A DNA stretch of 64,000 nucleotides from Methylobacteriaceae bacterium (GTDB lineage Bacteria > Pseudomonadota > Alphaproteobacteria > Rhizobiales > Beijerinckiaceae): assembly GCA_020638195.1 (NCBI GenBank), contig JACKJC010000001.1:1105001-1169000 (forward strand). The letters run 5' to 3'. Positions 8,079 to 17,353 of this stretch are shown here, in pieces; position 1 is the stretch's first letter; each line of letters opens with the position of its first letter. Made by a program: the position numbers and the translations under genes. The notes below the pieces were generated by a model. It ran no database searches and was not told where the DNA came from. It was given only the letters and a program-made list of their open reading frames with translations.

Positions 8079-8918
8079 ATGAGCCAGACTGCGACAACCA
8101 TGACCGCCCGCCGCGACGCCTTCCTGCGTACGGTCGCGGAGCGACGCGCACTCATGGGCATTCTCAACGTCACGCCGGATTCCTTTTCCGATGGCGGCAG
8201 ATTCAACGCCCCCGACGCGGCGGTCGTGCAGGCGAAAAAACTCGTGGCGGATGGCGCGGACATTATCGACGTCGGCGCGGAATCGACGCGGCCGGGCCAT
8301 ACGCCGATCACGGCGGAGGAGGAAATCCGCCGCCTCGCCCCGCTGCTCGATGCGCTGCTGACTGAAGTCGACGCCCCCTTTTCGATCGACACCTACAAGG
8401 CCGCGACCGCGCGCTATGCGGTGGAACGCGGCGTCTGCGTCATCAACGATGTCTGGGGTCTGCAACGCGATCCCGCCATGGCGGCCGCTGTCGCCGAAAC
8501 CGGCGCCGCGGTCGTCGTCATGCACAATCGCGACAATGTCGATCCCGCGCTCGACATTGTCGCGGACATGAAGCGCTTTTTCGATCGCTCGCTCGATCTC
8601 GCGCGGCAAGCGGGCATATTGCGCGCCCATGTCATGCTCGATCCCGGCATCGGCTTCGGCAAGACGAAGGTTCAGAACCTCGCGGCGCTGCGCGCGACCG
8701 ATCGCCTCGCGGTGGAATACGGTCTGCCCGTTCTGATCGGCGTCTCCCGCAAATCCCTGTTCGGCCTGCTCATCGGCGCGGATGTCGATGCGCGTCTGAT
8801 CGGCACGATAGCGGCCAATCTCGCGACGCTCGCGCGTGGCGCCCGCATCTTTCGTGTACACGACGTTGCAGATCATCGCGCGGCTTTCGCGGTCTGGGAC
8901 GCGATCGAACATGGCTGA
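8079..8918 (+). CDS. folP: Dihydropteroate synthase
   Basis: It condenses 6-hydroxymethyl-dihydropterin pyrophosphate with p-aminobenzoate. Seen motifs: GILNVTPDSFSDGG (pterin loop, about residue 27), DIIDVGAESTRPG, FSIDTYKA, INDVWGL, MLDPGIGFGKT and a final region with IGVSRKSLFG. The length of 279 is normal. ATG at 8079 follows AAGGCGGG; an in-frame ATG at 8064 with GGAAG is an alternative. Its stop overlaps the folK start by eight bases, so the two are coupled. Confidence 0.95.
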   Translation: MSQTATTMTARRDAFLRTVAERRALMGILNVTPDSFSDGGRFNAPDAAVVQAKKLVADGADIIDVGAESTRPGHTPITAEEEIRRLAPLLDALLTEVDAPFSIDTYKAATARYAVERGVCVINDVWGLQRDPAMAAAVAETGAAVVVMHNRDNVDPALDIVADMKRFFDRSLDLARQAGILRAHVMLDPGIGFGKTKVQNLAALRATDRLAVEYGLPVLIGVSRKSLFGLLIGADVDARLIGTIAANLATLARGARIFRVHDVADHRAAFAVWDAIEHG

Positions 8919-10104
8919 GCCTGTCATGGTCGCGCTCGGATTCGGCGCCAATCTCGGCGACGCCGCGCACACGATCGCGCGCGCCGTGCGCGAAATCGAG
9001 ACGCGCGGCATCGGTCGTCGCGTCGCCGTCTCCTCGCTCTGGCGCACCCCGCCCTGGGGTCGTCTCGACCAGCCGGATTTCCTCAACGCCTGCGCCCTCT
9101 ACGAGACGAGCCTCGCCCCGCGCGACCTCTTGGTCGCGCTCAAGCGCATCGAGGCCGACCTCGGCCGCGCCGCCGGCGAGCGCTGGGGGCCGCGCGCCAT
9201 CGACATCGATATCTTGCTCTACGGCGACGAACGGTTCGACGATCCTGATCTTGTGATTCCGCACCGAGAATTGCTGAATCGCGCCTTCGTGCTTGCGCCG
9301 CTCGCCGAAATCTGCGGCGATCGCCAGATCGTGGGCATGAAGATCGCCGACGCGCTCATGCGTGTGGATCGCGCGGGCCTGTCTATAATGCATCGGGGAG
9401 ACGGCTGGATCGGCCGCGAGGGAGGAACGACGGCGATGGGCGAGACGATAGAACTGATCTGCAAGGACGGCGTGAAAATTTCGGCGTATCGCGCGCGCCC
9501 TGATGGCAAGCCGAAGGGCGGCATGGTCGTGCTGCAGGAGATTTTTGGCGTGAACCACCACATCCGCGCGGTTGCCGACAAATATGCCGCCGCCGGCTAT
9601 CTGGCGATCGCGCCGGCCTTGTTAGACCGCGTCGAGAAGGGCGTCGAACTTGGCTACGACATGGAGGATCGCCCGCGCGCCATGGATCTGCGCGGCCGCA
9701 CGAAGATCGACGAGACTTTGACCGATGTCGCGGCGGCGATCGAGGCCGCGAAGGCCGGAGGGAATGTCGGGGTGGTCGGCTATTGCTGGGGCGGCACGCT
9801 GGCTTATGCGGCGGCGGCGCGCCTGCCGGGCGTGACGGCCGCCGTCGGATATTATGGCGGCGGCATTGTCGGCATGGCCGCGGAGCGCCCGCGCACGCCG
9901 CTGATGCTGCACTTCGGCGAGCGCGACAAGCACATTCCTTTGAGCGACGTCGAGAAAATTCGCGCCGCTCAGCCGGAAGTCCCCGTCTTCGTCTATGCCG
10001 CCGACCACGGCTTCAATTGCGACGAGCGGGAAAGCTACGATGCGGCAGCTGCCGCAGAGGCGGAACTGCGCACGATGGAATTTTTCGCAGCCGAACTGAA
10101 ATGA
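8911..10104 (+). CDS. folK: HPPK (FolK) fused in frame to a dienelactone-hydrolase domain
   Basis: The frame runs 397 residues without a stop. Residues 1-165 are 6-hydroxymethyl-7,8-dihydropterin pyrophosphokinase: GFGANLGD, SSLWRTPPWG, QPDFLNAC and the metal-binding RAIDIDILLYGD, then IPHRELLNRAFVLAPL. From residue 176 a complete dienelactone hydrolase begins, with triad Cys292 (VGYCWGG), Asp339 (GERDKH) and His366 (ADHGFNC). The joining stretch is short, polar and looks like translated intergenic DNA. It contains a strong GGAGG eleven bases before Met176. FolK is therefore expected to be made as a fusion, while the hydrolase may also be made alone from 9436. A lost folK stop codon or a base-calling error are the alternatives. 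Confidence 0.85.
   Translation: MAEPVMVALGFGANLGDAAHTIARAVREIETRGIGRRVAVSSLWRTPPWGRLDQPDFLNACALYETSLAPRDLLVALKRIEADLGRAAGERWGPRAIDIDILLYGDERFDDPDLVIPHRELLNRAFVLAPLAEICGDRQIVGMKIADALMRVDRAGLSIMHRGDGWIGREGGTTAMGETIELICKDGVKISAYRARPDGKPKGGMVVLQEIFGVNHHIRAVADKYAAAGYLAIAPALLDRVEKGVELGYDMEDRPRAMDLRGRTKIDETLTDVAAAIEAAKAGGNVGVVGYCWGGTLAYAAAARLPGVTAAVGYYGGGIVGMAAERPRTPLMLHFGERDKHIPLSDVEKIRAAQPEVPVFVYAADHGFNCDERESYDAAAAAEAELRTMEFFAAELK
9421..9438 (+). promoter_or_regulatory. Internal ribosome site and start for the hydrolase half of the folK fusion
   Basis: GGAGG at 9421-9425 precedes an in-frame ATG at 9436 with ten bases between. That ATG starts a full-length 222-residue dienelactone hydrolase (9436-10104), so free hydrolase could be produced by internal initiation. 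Confidence 0.55.
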
Positions 10105-10159
10105 AGCGCCGCCGGCGTCCAGTCATGCGAGGACGCCGGCCGCACTCGTCGCGAGAAGG

Positions 10160-10483
10160 TTACCACCAACGGTAATAGTAGCGCGGCCGCCAGTAATAGC
10201 GGCGACGGTAATAGCGCGGACGCCAGTACCGCCTGCGCCAGCGCCGGCGATAGTAGCGGCGATACACGCGATAGCGCCGACGCCGCCAGCGCCTGCGACG
10301 CCATTGGACGTTTTCGGTTTTCACCGATTCCATGTCGGCGTCGGTCGCGACCGCGGGCTCGGCGCCTGCCGGCGCGACGTCGGCCGGCTTTGCAACCGGC
10401 ATCGCTTCGCCCGGGCTGGACTTGAGCAATGCAACCGCGGCGGCAAGTCCGCCGAAGAGACCAAGGAACGATCGTCTGTCCAC
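10160..10483 (-). CDS. Tat-signal protein with Arg/Tyr/Trp-rich tail, function unknown
   Basis: A GTG start at 10483 lies seven bases after a GGGGGG run and gives a 107-residue protein. It opens with a twin-arginine-like signal (DRRSFLGLFGGLAAAVALL), then an Ala/Pro/Val-rich linker up to about residue 60. The last 45 residues are almost only Arg, Tyr and Trp (for example RRRRWRRRRYRVYRRYYRR). Such a tail could bind nucleic acid, polyanions or cell-wall polymers outside the membrane; this is inference. In-frame codons upstream of 10483 read like non-coding sequence. No family recognised. Confidence 0.65.
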   Translation of the reverse strand: MDRRSFLGLFGGLAAAVALLKSSPGEAMPVAKPADVAPAGAEPAVATDADMESVKTENVQWRRRRWRRRRYRVYRRYYRRRWRRRYWRPRYYRRRYYWRPRYYYRWW

Positions 10484-11095
10484 GTTCACACCCCCCTGTT
10501 GGGTGGATTGATCCGCCGCTCGTTCATACTGCGTATCGTGTGTGGCGCGCGCAAGCTGTCGAAGGCGACAGATGTGCGCTCGCGCACCTGTCAGGCTTGC
10601 GCGAACGGCCCGTCGCCTTGTGCCGGCCGCATGCGCTCCCAAGCCCGCGACATCTGCAACACACCGAGATCGTCGGATCGCTGACCAGCGCTCCGAAGGC
10701 CGCGCGACGTATCGCCGCAATTGTTCGAAGCGGTCGGCGGCTCACGGTGATGGTTAACGGAACGCCGTCGACCGGCCCGGGCGGCGCGCCCTCGAAACCG
10801 AGGGCTCCCGGCGCTACGATCTGCGGCTCCCAGCCATTCCACCCGCCACATCTCGGCATCCAGCGCCTCTACGGGCGAAAGCTCGCCCTTCGGACAGACG
10901 GCGCGCGGGCGGACTGGTCGGCAGGGAAAAGCGGCAAGCCTCCCGTTGGGTCGGCTATCCCACTGAATCCCGCAAGTAAATCGACGCGACTGCGGCGTCG
11001 CGGAAGCAATTGCTTAATCAACTTGCGCCATTCTGCCCGTGGGCGCAGGTGGCCAGATCTCCGCCAAGTGGTTCTCCTGTCAGAGATTTCTAGTC
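10484..11095. other. 612-bp gap without a confident gene
   Basis: This stretch separates the divergent Tat-signal and GGDEF-EAL genes and should hold both promoters. On the minus strand between about 10590 and 10890, peptide-like segments appear alternately in two frames (AEMWRVEWLGAADRS and MSRAWERMRPAQGDG in one, VDGVPLTITVSRRPL in the other). That could be a small frameshifted relic, but no family is recognised. I see no RNA gene or repeat. Confidence 0.4.
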
Positions 11096-13243
11096 ATGGC
11101 GATTGTTGCTATCGTTGACGACCGGGTAACGAACAGGAATATTTTTTCCAAGCTCGCCGCGTCGATCGGGCCGGACATCGACGTCCATTCATTCGGCAAT
11201 CCGCGCGAGGCCCTCGACTGGCTGGCCGCCAATCCCGCCGATCTCGTCGTAACTGACTACAAAATGCCGGAGATGAACGGCGCCGATTTCGTCCGCGCCT
11301 TGCGCGCCACCAAGGGCGCTTCCGATATTCCCGTCGTCGTCATCACGGTCTACGAGGAGCGCTCCTACCGCCTGCGCGCGCTCGAGGCCGGCGCCACCGA
11401 CTTCCTGAATTCGCCTGTCGATCATCACGAATTCATCACCCGCACGCGCAATCTGCTCGCGCTGCGCCGCCATCAGAAACTGCTCGCCGAGCGCGCCGAC
11501 ACGCTGGCTCAGGAACTCGCAGACAGCGAGCGCTCGCGCGAGCGTGCGATCCGCGATTCCATCGAACGCCTGGCCCAGGTGATCGACACGCTGCCGGTGC
11601 TCATCAATGCGGTCGACCGCGAGGGCCGCACGCTGTTCGTCAACGCCTTCGAGACGGATTTCTTCGGCGTCGATCCCGTGGCCGCAGTCGGCCGTCCGCT
11701 TGCCGAGCTGATCGGCAAGGCTAATGCCGAGCGCAATCAGACGCTCGACCAGCTCGTCTTCACGACGGGTCGCGCCCTGCCCGCGTTCGAAGAGAACCTG
11801 ACCAGCGTCGACGAACGTCGCCGCTCGTTCCTCACCACCAAGACGCCGCTGCGCGATCATTCCGGGGCGGTGATGGGCGTTCTCACTTCCTCGCTCGACA
11901 TTACCGCGCACAAGCGCACCGAAGAGCACCTGCGCTATCTCGCGCATCACGATCCGCTGACGTCTCTGCCCAACAGGACGCTGCTGTCCGAAAAGCTCCG
12001 CGGCGCCATCGCCCGCGCGCGTCGCGGCGACAAGATATTCGCCCTGCATCTGATCGACCTCGACGGCTTCAAGGCCGTCAACGACGTCTACGGCCATTCC
12101 GTCGGCGATCGTTTTCTGCAGGCGATCGGCGCGCGGCTGCGCGAGGTCGTGCGCGAGCGCGACACGCTGGCCCGTCTCGGCGGCGACGAATTCGCGATCC
12201 TGCAGTCCGACGTCGGCTCCAACTACGACGTCGCGGAGTTTTCCGCGCGCATCTGCGAGGCTATCGCCGCCTTCGCCGATCCCGAGACGCCCCAGATGAA
12301 GTCGACCGCCTCGATTGGCGTCGCCATTCATCCCAACGACGGCGCCGACCCGGACGAACTTCTGCGCAACGCGGATCTCGCAATGTACAAGGCCAAGGGG
12401 GAGGGCGGAAACGCCTACTGCCTGTTCGCCGCCGACATGCAGGCGCGCGCGCGCAGCGCGATGAGCCTCGAAACCGATCTGCGCATGGCGCTCGCCAACG
12501 AGGAATTCGTTCTCTACTACCAGCCGCAGTTCGACGTCTCCACCGATACGATCATCGGTGTCGAGGCGCTTCTGCGCTGGAACCGTCCAGGCGTCGGTAT
12601 CGTCGGCCCTGGGGCCTTCCTGCCGCAGGCCGAGGAAAACGGCCTCATCATTCCGATCAACGAATGGGTGCTGCGCAAGGCCTGCGCGGACGCGCGCATC
12701 TGGCAGCGCGACGGCTTCCCGGCGTTCCGGGTCGCCGTCAACATGTCGCCGATCCAGTTTCGCAAGAAGAACGTGCCGCTGCAGGTCGCGCGCATCCTTT
12801 CGGAGACCGGCCTCGATCCGCGCCGCCTCGAGCTGGAACTGACCGAAAATATCGTGATGCAGGACATAGACGCGGTCGCAAACGATCTGCGCGAGCTCAA
12901 CCGCCTCGGCATTTCGATCGCGATCGACGATTTTGGCACCGGCTATTCCTCTCTCAGCTACATCAAGAAGCTCCCGGTGCAGCGCATCAAGATCGACCAG
13001 AGCTTCGTGCGCAACATGACCCAGGACCCCAACGATTCCGCGATCGTGCGCGCGATCATCACGCTCGGGCGCAGCCTCGGGCTCGAAGTGGTCGCCGAGG
13101 GCGTCGAGACGCAGAAGCACCTTCAAGGGCTGCGCGACGTCGGCTGCGAGATCGTGCAGGGTTACCTTCTGGGTCGGCCCGCGCCCTTCGCGGAGGTCTC
13201 CAGGCTCTTCGGGGAACGCGATCCCATAGCCCTGACGGCGTAA
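11096..13243 (+). CDS. REC-PAS-GGDEF-EAL cyclic-di-GMP signalling protein
   Basis: This 715-residue protein begins with an RpfG-like receiver domain (phosphoacceptor Asp54 in VVTDYKMP). A helical linker and PAS domain follow (about 160-285). Next comes GGDEF with intact RLGGDEFAIL near residue 361 and an RxxD inhibitory site (RERDTLARLGGDEF), then EAL from about 450. The phosphodiesterase residues look complete: EALLRW, NMSPIQF, ELTENIV, DDFGTGYSSL and AEGVET. Both cyclase and hydrolase activities are therefore possible. The receiver lacks the usual switch Lys: where KP is expected it reads FLNSPVD. The hybrid kinase follows after six bases, so it is the likely phosphodonor. Confidence 0.92.
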   Translation: MAIVAIVDDRVTNRNIFSKLAASIGPDIDVHSFGNPREALDWLAANPADLVVTDYKMPEMNGADFVRALRATKGASDIPVVVITVYEERSYRLRALEAGATDFLNSPVDHHEFITRTRNLLALRRHQKLLAERADTLAQELADSERSRERAIRDSIERLAQVIDTLPVLINAVDREGRTLFVNAFETDFFGVDPVAAVGRPLAELIGKANAERNQTLDQLVFTTGRALPAFEENLTSVDERRRSFLTTKTPLRDHSGAVMGVLTSSLDITAHKRTEEHLRYLAHHDPLTSLPNRTLLSEKLRGAIARARRGDKIFALHLIDLDGFKAVNDVYGHSVGDRFLQAIGARLREVVRERDTLARLGGDEFAILQSDVGSNYDVAEFSARICEAIAAFADPETPQMKSTASIGVAIHPNDGADPDELLRNADLAMYKAKGEGGNAYCLFAADMQARARSAMSLETDLRMALANEEFVLYYQPQFDVSTDTIIGVEALLRWNRPGVGIVGPGAFLPQAEENGLIIPINEWVLRKACADARIWQRDGFPAFRVAVNMSPIQFRKKNVPLQVARILSETGLDPRRLELELTENIVMQDIDAVANDLRELNRLGISIAIDDFGTGYSSLSYIKKLPVQRIKIDQSFVRNMTQDPNDSAIVRAIITLGRSLGLEVVAEGVETQKHLQGLRDVGCEIVQGYLLGRPAPFAEVSRLFGERDPIALTA

Positions 13244-13249
13244 GGCGTC

Positions 13250-15739
13250 ATGCGCGACAACGCCTCATTTCTCGACGGAAAATCGAACGGCGATAGCGGT
13301 TCGGTCGAGAACGAGCGCCAGATGGCCACCAACAGGATGGTCATCACCACCATCCTGTTCGGCGCTGTTTCGATTTTCGGCCGCGATCACCCCTCGATGG
13401 ATTCCGGCTTCATGGCCGGCGCCTATCTCGCATTTCTCGCGCTCGCGGCCGCTTTCTTCGCTCATGTCCGGATATGGCCGCGCGCGCGCGCGTGGCGGCG
13501 CGTTGCGGTCCTGCTGACGGACGAGCTGGCGCTCTCCTATGTCGCCTATTTCGCGGGTCCGGCCTATGTAGGACTTCTATACCCCGGCTACCTGCTCATC
13601 ATATACGGCTTCGGCTTCCGCTACGGCGTGAAGTGGATCGTCGCGTCCGGCATCATGTCGGTCGTCGCGGTCGCCTTCGTCGTCCGCATGTCGCCGCTTT
13701 GGCGCGACAATGAGCTTCTCGGCGGCGGTCTGATCGTCGGTCTCATCATTATTCCCGCCTATGCGCTCAACCTCGTGCGCAATCTCTGGCAGGCGAAAGC
13801 AAAGGCCGAGGAGTCGGCGCGCGCCAAGAGCATGTTCGTCGCGGCCGTCAGTCATGACTTGCGCACGCCGCTGAACGCCATCATCGGGCTTGGCGACATT
13901 CTCGCGGCGTCCAAGCTGCCGCGCGAAGAGGCGGACATGGCGCGCATGATCGGGCAAGCCGGTCGCTCGCTACTCGGACAGATCGACTCGATCCTCGATT
14001 TCTCACGCCTCGAAATGAGCCGCGAGCCAGCGCCGCGCGCGCCGGTCGATCTGTTCGAAATGTTGCACGACATTCGCGAGCTGCTGGACGTGTCCGCGCA
14101 GGCCAAGGGCGTTCGCCTCCTGTTGCGCATCGATACGCCAGCCCCACGCTGGATCGTAGCCAACGCTCGCCACGTCCACGATAGTCTCGTCAATCTCGTT
14201 GGCAACGCCATCAAGTTCACGCCCGCAGGCCACGTCGAGATCGCCGTGCGAGCCTTGCGGATCGCCGATGGTCGCGCCCGACTGCGGTTCGAGGTGCGCG
14301 ATTCCGGCATCGGCATGGGCGAGGACGAACAGGCGCGCATCTTCGATCGTTTCACACAGGCCAATGCGGAAATTCGCGAGACCTACGGCGGTTCTGGACT
14401 GGGCCTCGCCATTGCGCGGCAGCTCGTCTCCGGTCTCGGCGGTCAGATCGGCGTCTCCAGCGCCAAGGGCGTCGGCAGTGTTTTCTGGTTCGAGTTCGAT
14501 GCGGAGATCGCGCCGGTATCCGACACGAGCGTCGAGCCCCAGTACGCCGCCACGCTTCTGGGCGAGGACATCGAGCTCGTCGCGCTTACCCAGCAGGTCG
14601 GCCTGTCGGTCGCGATGGCGTCTCATCTCTCGCCCTGCGATGAAGCCGCCGGCGCGAAGCCGAAGGATATCGTGATCGTGGATCTGCGCGATCGTGCGGG
14701 CGCCGCCGACGTCGATCGCGAGGCGCTGCTCGCCGCGCTCGGGCGGCGTGGCGCGGTCTTCATTGTCGACGATCCCCAGACGCTCGATCTTCGATCGCGG
14801 CCGGCCGGGGCCTCGGTGGCGCTGCATTGGCCTTGCAACGCGCGCGAACTCGCCGACGCCGTTTTCGTCGTGTCTGGCGGGCAGAGCATAGAGCCGCCAC
14901 AGGTCGAGACGATGCGGACGCCCGCGCGCGAAATCGCGATCCTTGTGGCGGAGGACAACAAGACCAATCAGAAGGTCATCGGCAAGATGCTGTCGCTGGC
15001 CGGACGTCAGGCGAAAATCGTCGACGACGGCCACGCCGCGCTCGATCTGCTCGCGCTCGAGCGGTTCGACGTCGTGCTCATGGACATCAACATGCCACGC
15101 GTCGACGGCATCGAGGCGACACGTCGGCTGCGCATGTTCGAGCGCTCGCTCGGCCGCCGCACCCCGGTGATCGCGTTGACAGCTGACGTGACCGACGAAA
15201 CGCGCGCGCGCTGCATGGCGGCCGGCATCGACGATTGCATCACCAAGCCCATCGACCTGCCGAAACTTCTCGCCGCGATCGACCGTCTGCTGAATATGGA
15301 ATCCTCGCCAACGCTTCCGGTTCAGGAGGAGGTTCACGACGATGCCGGCGAAGCCGTCGCTGCGGACGCCCGCGAAGGCGCCTCGGTGACGGAAGACGAC
15401 ATAAATGCAGCCGCGCTCGCCGATCTCGAACGGCTCGGCGGTCCGGACTTCGTGCGCGAGGTCGCGAGCCAGTTCGTCGCCGACGCCGCGCTGATCCTCA
15501 AGGAACTTGCTGTAGCTGCGCAGCAGGGCGACGTCGAGAAATTTCGCGACGAGGCGCATGCGCTGCGGTCCTGCTCCGCCAATGTCGGCGCGCGCTCCAT
15601 CTATCGCCTCTGCCTCTCGTGGCGCCAGATCGGCCCCGAGGAATTCGCGACCGAAGGCCTCGCGCACGTGCGGCGGCTGGAGGAAGAATACGAGAAGGCG
15701 CGCGCGGGCCTTGCGCCCTATACCGCCGAGGCGGCTTGA
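13250..15739 (+). CDS. Membrane hybrid histidine kinase (HisKA-HATPase-REC-HPt), RpfC-like layout
   Basis: In 829 residues: a multi-helix membrane input domain (about 30-180), a HisKA with His202 in VSHDLRTPLNAIIG, and a HATPase (NAIKFTPAGH, DSGIGMGEDEQ, YGGSGLGLAI). A degenerate receiver-like segment comes next, then a true receiver with Asp612 (VLMDINMPRVDG) and a C-terminal HPt with His770 (DEAHALRSCSANVGA). This order is that of RpfC, the DSF sensor, though no rpfF is in view. It sits six bases after the GGDEF-EAL gene, so a phosphorelay to cyclic-di-GMP turnover is likely. The ligand is unknown. Confidence 0.9.
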   Translation: MRDNASFLDGKSNGDSGSVENERQMATNRMVITTILFGAVSIFGRDHPSMDSGFMAGAYLAFLALAAAFFAHVRIWPRARAWRRVAVLLTDELALSYVAYFAGPAYVGLLYPGYLLIIYGFGFRYGVKWIVASGIMSVVAVAFVVRMSPLWRDNELLGGGLIVGLIIIPAYALNLVRNLWQAKAKAEESARAKSMFVAAVSHDLRTPLNAIIGLGDILAASKLPREEADMARMIGQAGRSLLGQIDSILDFSRLEMSREPAPRAPVDLFEMLHDIRELLDVSAQAKGVRLLLRIDTPAPRWIVANARHVHDSLVNLVGNAIKFTPAGHVEIAVRALRIADGRARLRFEVRDSGIGMGEDEQARIFDRFTQANAEIRETYGGSGLGLAIARQLVSGLGGQIGVSSAKGVGSVFWFEFDAEIAPVSDTSVEPQYAATLLGEDIELVALTQQVGLSVAMASHLSPCDEAAGAKPKDIVIVDLRDRAGAADVDREALLAALGRRGAVFIVDDPQTLDLRSRPAGASVALHWPCNARELADAVFVVSGGQSIEPPQVETMRTPAREIAILVAEDNKTNQKVIGKMLSLAGRQAKIVDDGHAALDLLALERFDVVLMDINMPRVDGIEATRRLRMFERSLGRRTPVIALTADVTDETRARCMAAGIDDCITKPIDLPKLLAAIDRLLNMESSPTLPVQEEVHDDAGEAVAADAREGASVTEDDINAAALADLERLGGPDFVREVASQFVADAALILKELAVAAQQGDVEKFRDEAHALRSCSANVGARSIYRLCLSWRQIGPEEFATEGLAHVRRLEEEYEKARAGLAPYTAEAA

Positions 15740-15754
15740 CGCGGCAGGCGTGCA

Positions 15755-17353
15755 TCACGAAGTCCGCTCGGTCTCGGTTTCCAGCGTCCTGAGCAAGAGA
15801 GCGACGGCCGGGTCGGCTGCATCGACAATGTCGCGGGCGCGAGCGGAGAAGTCGGATGGATCAAGTCGCGCCAGCGTGACAAGGGTCGCGTCCGCCGCAA
15901 CCTGCGCGGGCGCCATCCGAGATCTGCGCGCGACCTGCGTCCGCAACGCCTTGAATCGCGCCAGCCGCCGCGCCTGCTCGACGGTGAGCTCGGCGCCGTC
16001 GTCAACTCGCGCGACATGCGCGAGCTCCAGCGAAAAGCTTTCGTCCGGCTCCGCCTCGACGGCCCGCCCGGTGAACAGGCGTGAAACACGTTGGGTGAAA
16101 ACGCCGCGCGCGGCGCGCGCGAGCGCCTGCGGTTTGCGCAGCCAGACCATGCGCCGTCGGCAATTGTCACAGGAGCCGCAGGTTTCCGCTCTTTCGCCGA
16201 GATAGTGAAGCACCGTGCGCCAGCGACAATCGAAGCCGCGCGCAAAATCATTGACGGCGGCAAGTTCGTCGGCGCGTGCATCGCTCGCGAGATCCCGCTG
16301 GGCCGCTCCATGCGCCATCCATGCCATGCGCGAAACGAAGGCCACCGCTTCCGCAGGCAGGCCGTCGCGTCCGGCGCGGCCGATCTCCTGATAATAGGCC
16401 TCGATAGAATGCGGCAGGTCGGCGTGACAGACGAAGCGTACGTCCTTCTTGTCGATGCCCATGCCGAAGGCGATGGTCGCCACCATCACGCTGTCGGCGC
16501 GCGCGAGAAACTCGTCCTGATTGGCGCTGCGCGTCGCAGCGTCGAGCCCCGCGTGATAGGGCAGCGCGGCGACGCCATTTTCGGCGAGCGCGTGCGCCAG
16601 CTGGTCAGTCGCCGCGCGCGACCCGCAATAGACAATCCCGCTCTCGCCGCGATGCCCGCGGATCACGCCCGCGACATCGCTCAGCGCATGCCGGCGCCGC
16701 CGCACGGAAATCGCGATATTGGGCCGCGCGAAGGAATGGACGAAATGTCGCGGCCTGCGGTAAAACAGCAGGTCCTCGATATCCGCGCGCGTGCGCGGCG
16801 CCGCCGTCGCTGTAACGGCGATCGTCTGCGGCGCGCCGAAGCGCCTCGCGATCTCGCCGATGCGGGCGTAATCCGGCCGGAAATCGTGTCCCCAGCGCGA
16901 GACGCAATGCGCCTCGTCGATGGCGAGAAGGCGCGGCCGCATGCGCGCGAGCATGTCGATCGTATCGTCGAGAGCCAGCCGTTCCGGCGCGACATAGAGC
17001 AGTCTGATCTTGCGCGCCTCGATCATGGCGAGCGTTGTCGCATTGTCCTCCGGCTCGTTGCCGGAATTGAGCGCGCCGGCCGCGACGCCCTTCGCGCGCA
17101 GCGCTGTGATCTGGTCGCGCATCAGCGAGATCAGCGGCGAGATCACGACAACGGGCGCGACGCCGACGAGCGCTGGAAGCTGATAGAGCAGCGATTTGCC
17201 CGCGCCCGTCGGCATCAATGCGAAGACGTCGTCGCCGGCGAGCACGGCTTCGACGATTTCGCGCTGGCCCGCGCGAAACCCGGCGAAGCCGAAGACGCGC
17301 CGCAGCGTCGCTTCCACGGCGTCCATGTCGGGCGGGGCGCGTCTATTTGGCAC
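15755..17353 (-). CDS. recQ: ATP-dependent DNA helicase RecQ
   Basis: A 3'-5' superfamily 2 helicase for recombination and fork repair. Seen: Walker A MPTGAGKSLLYQLPAL, ISPLISLMRDQ, DEAH box IDEAHCVSRWGHDFRPDY, TATAAPRTR, motif V IAFGMGIDKKDVR and motif VI QEIGRAGRDG. The zinc-binding Cys cluster is CRWRTVLHYLGE then CGSCDNC. The remaining C-terminus is short and poorly conserved, with no clear HRDC, typical of the shorter RecQ type. The GTG start at 17353 overlaps the cobinamide kinase stop by 11 bases; an ATG at 17326 is an alternative. It appears to be the last gene of the cobalamin transcript. Confidence 0.93.
   Translation of the reverse strand: MPNRRAPPDMDAVEATLRRVFGFAGFRAGQREIVEAVLAGDDVFALMPTGAGKSLLYQLPALVGVAPVVVISPLISLMRDQITALRAKGVAAGALNSGNEPEDNATTLAMIEARKIRLLYVAPERLALDDTIDMLARMRPRLLAIDEAHCVSRWGHDFRPDYARIGEIARRFGAPQTIAVTATAAPRTRADIEDLLFYRRPRHFVHSFARPNIAISVRRRRHALSDVAGVIRGHRGESGIVYCGSRAATDQLAHALAENGVAALPYHAGLDAATRSANQDEFLARADSVMVATIAFGMGIDKKDVRFVCHADLPHSIEAYYQEIGRAGRDGLPAEAVAFVSRMAWMAHGAAQRDLASDARADELAAVNDFARGFDCRWRTVLHYLGERAETCGSCDNCRRRMVWLRKPQALARAARGVFTQRVSRLFTGRAVEAEPDESFSLELAHVARVDDGAELTVEQARRLARFKALRTQVARRSRMAPAQVAADATLVTLARLDPSDFSARARDIVDAADPAVALLLRTLETETERTS

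Noticed and set aside
9380..9400. TATAAT-like -10 box inside the folK end as a promoter for the hydrolase
   Set aside because: TCTATAATG is present near 9381-9389, but no convincing -35 hexamer lies 16-19 bases upstream, so it was not listed as a promoter.
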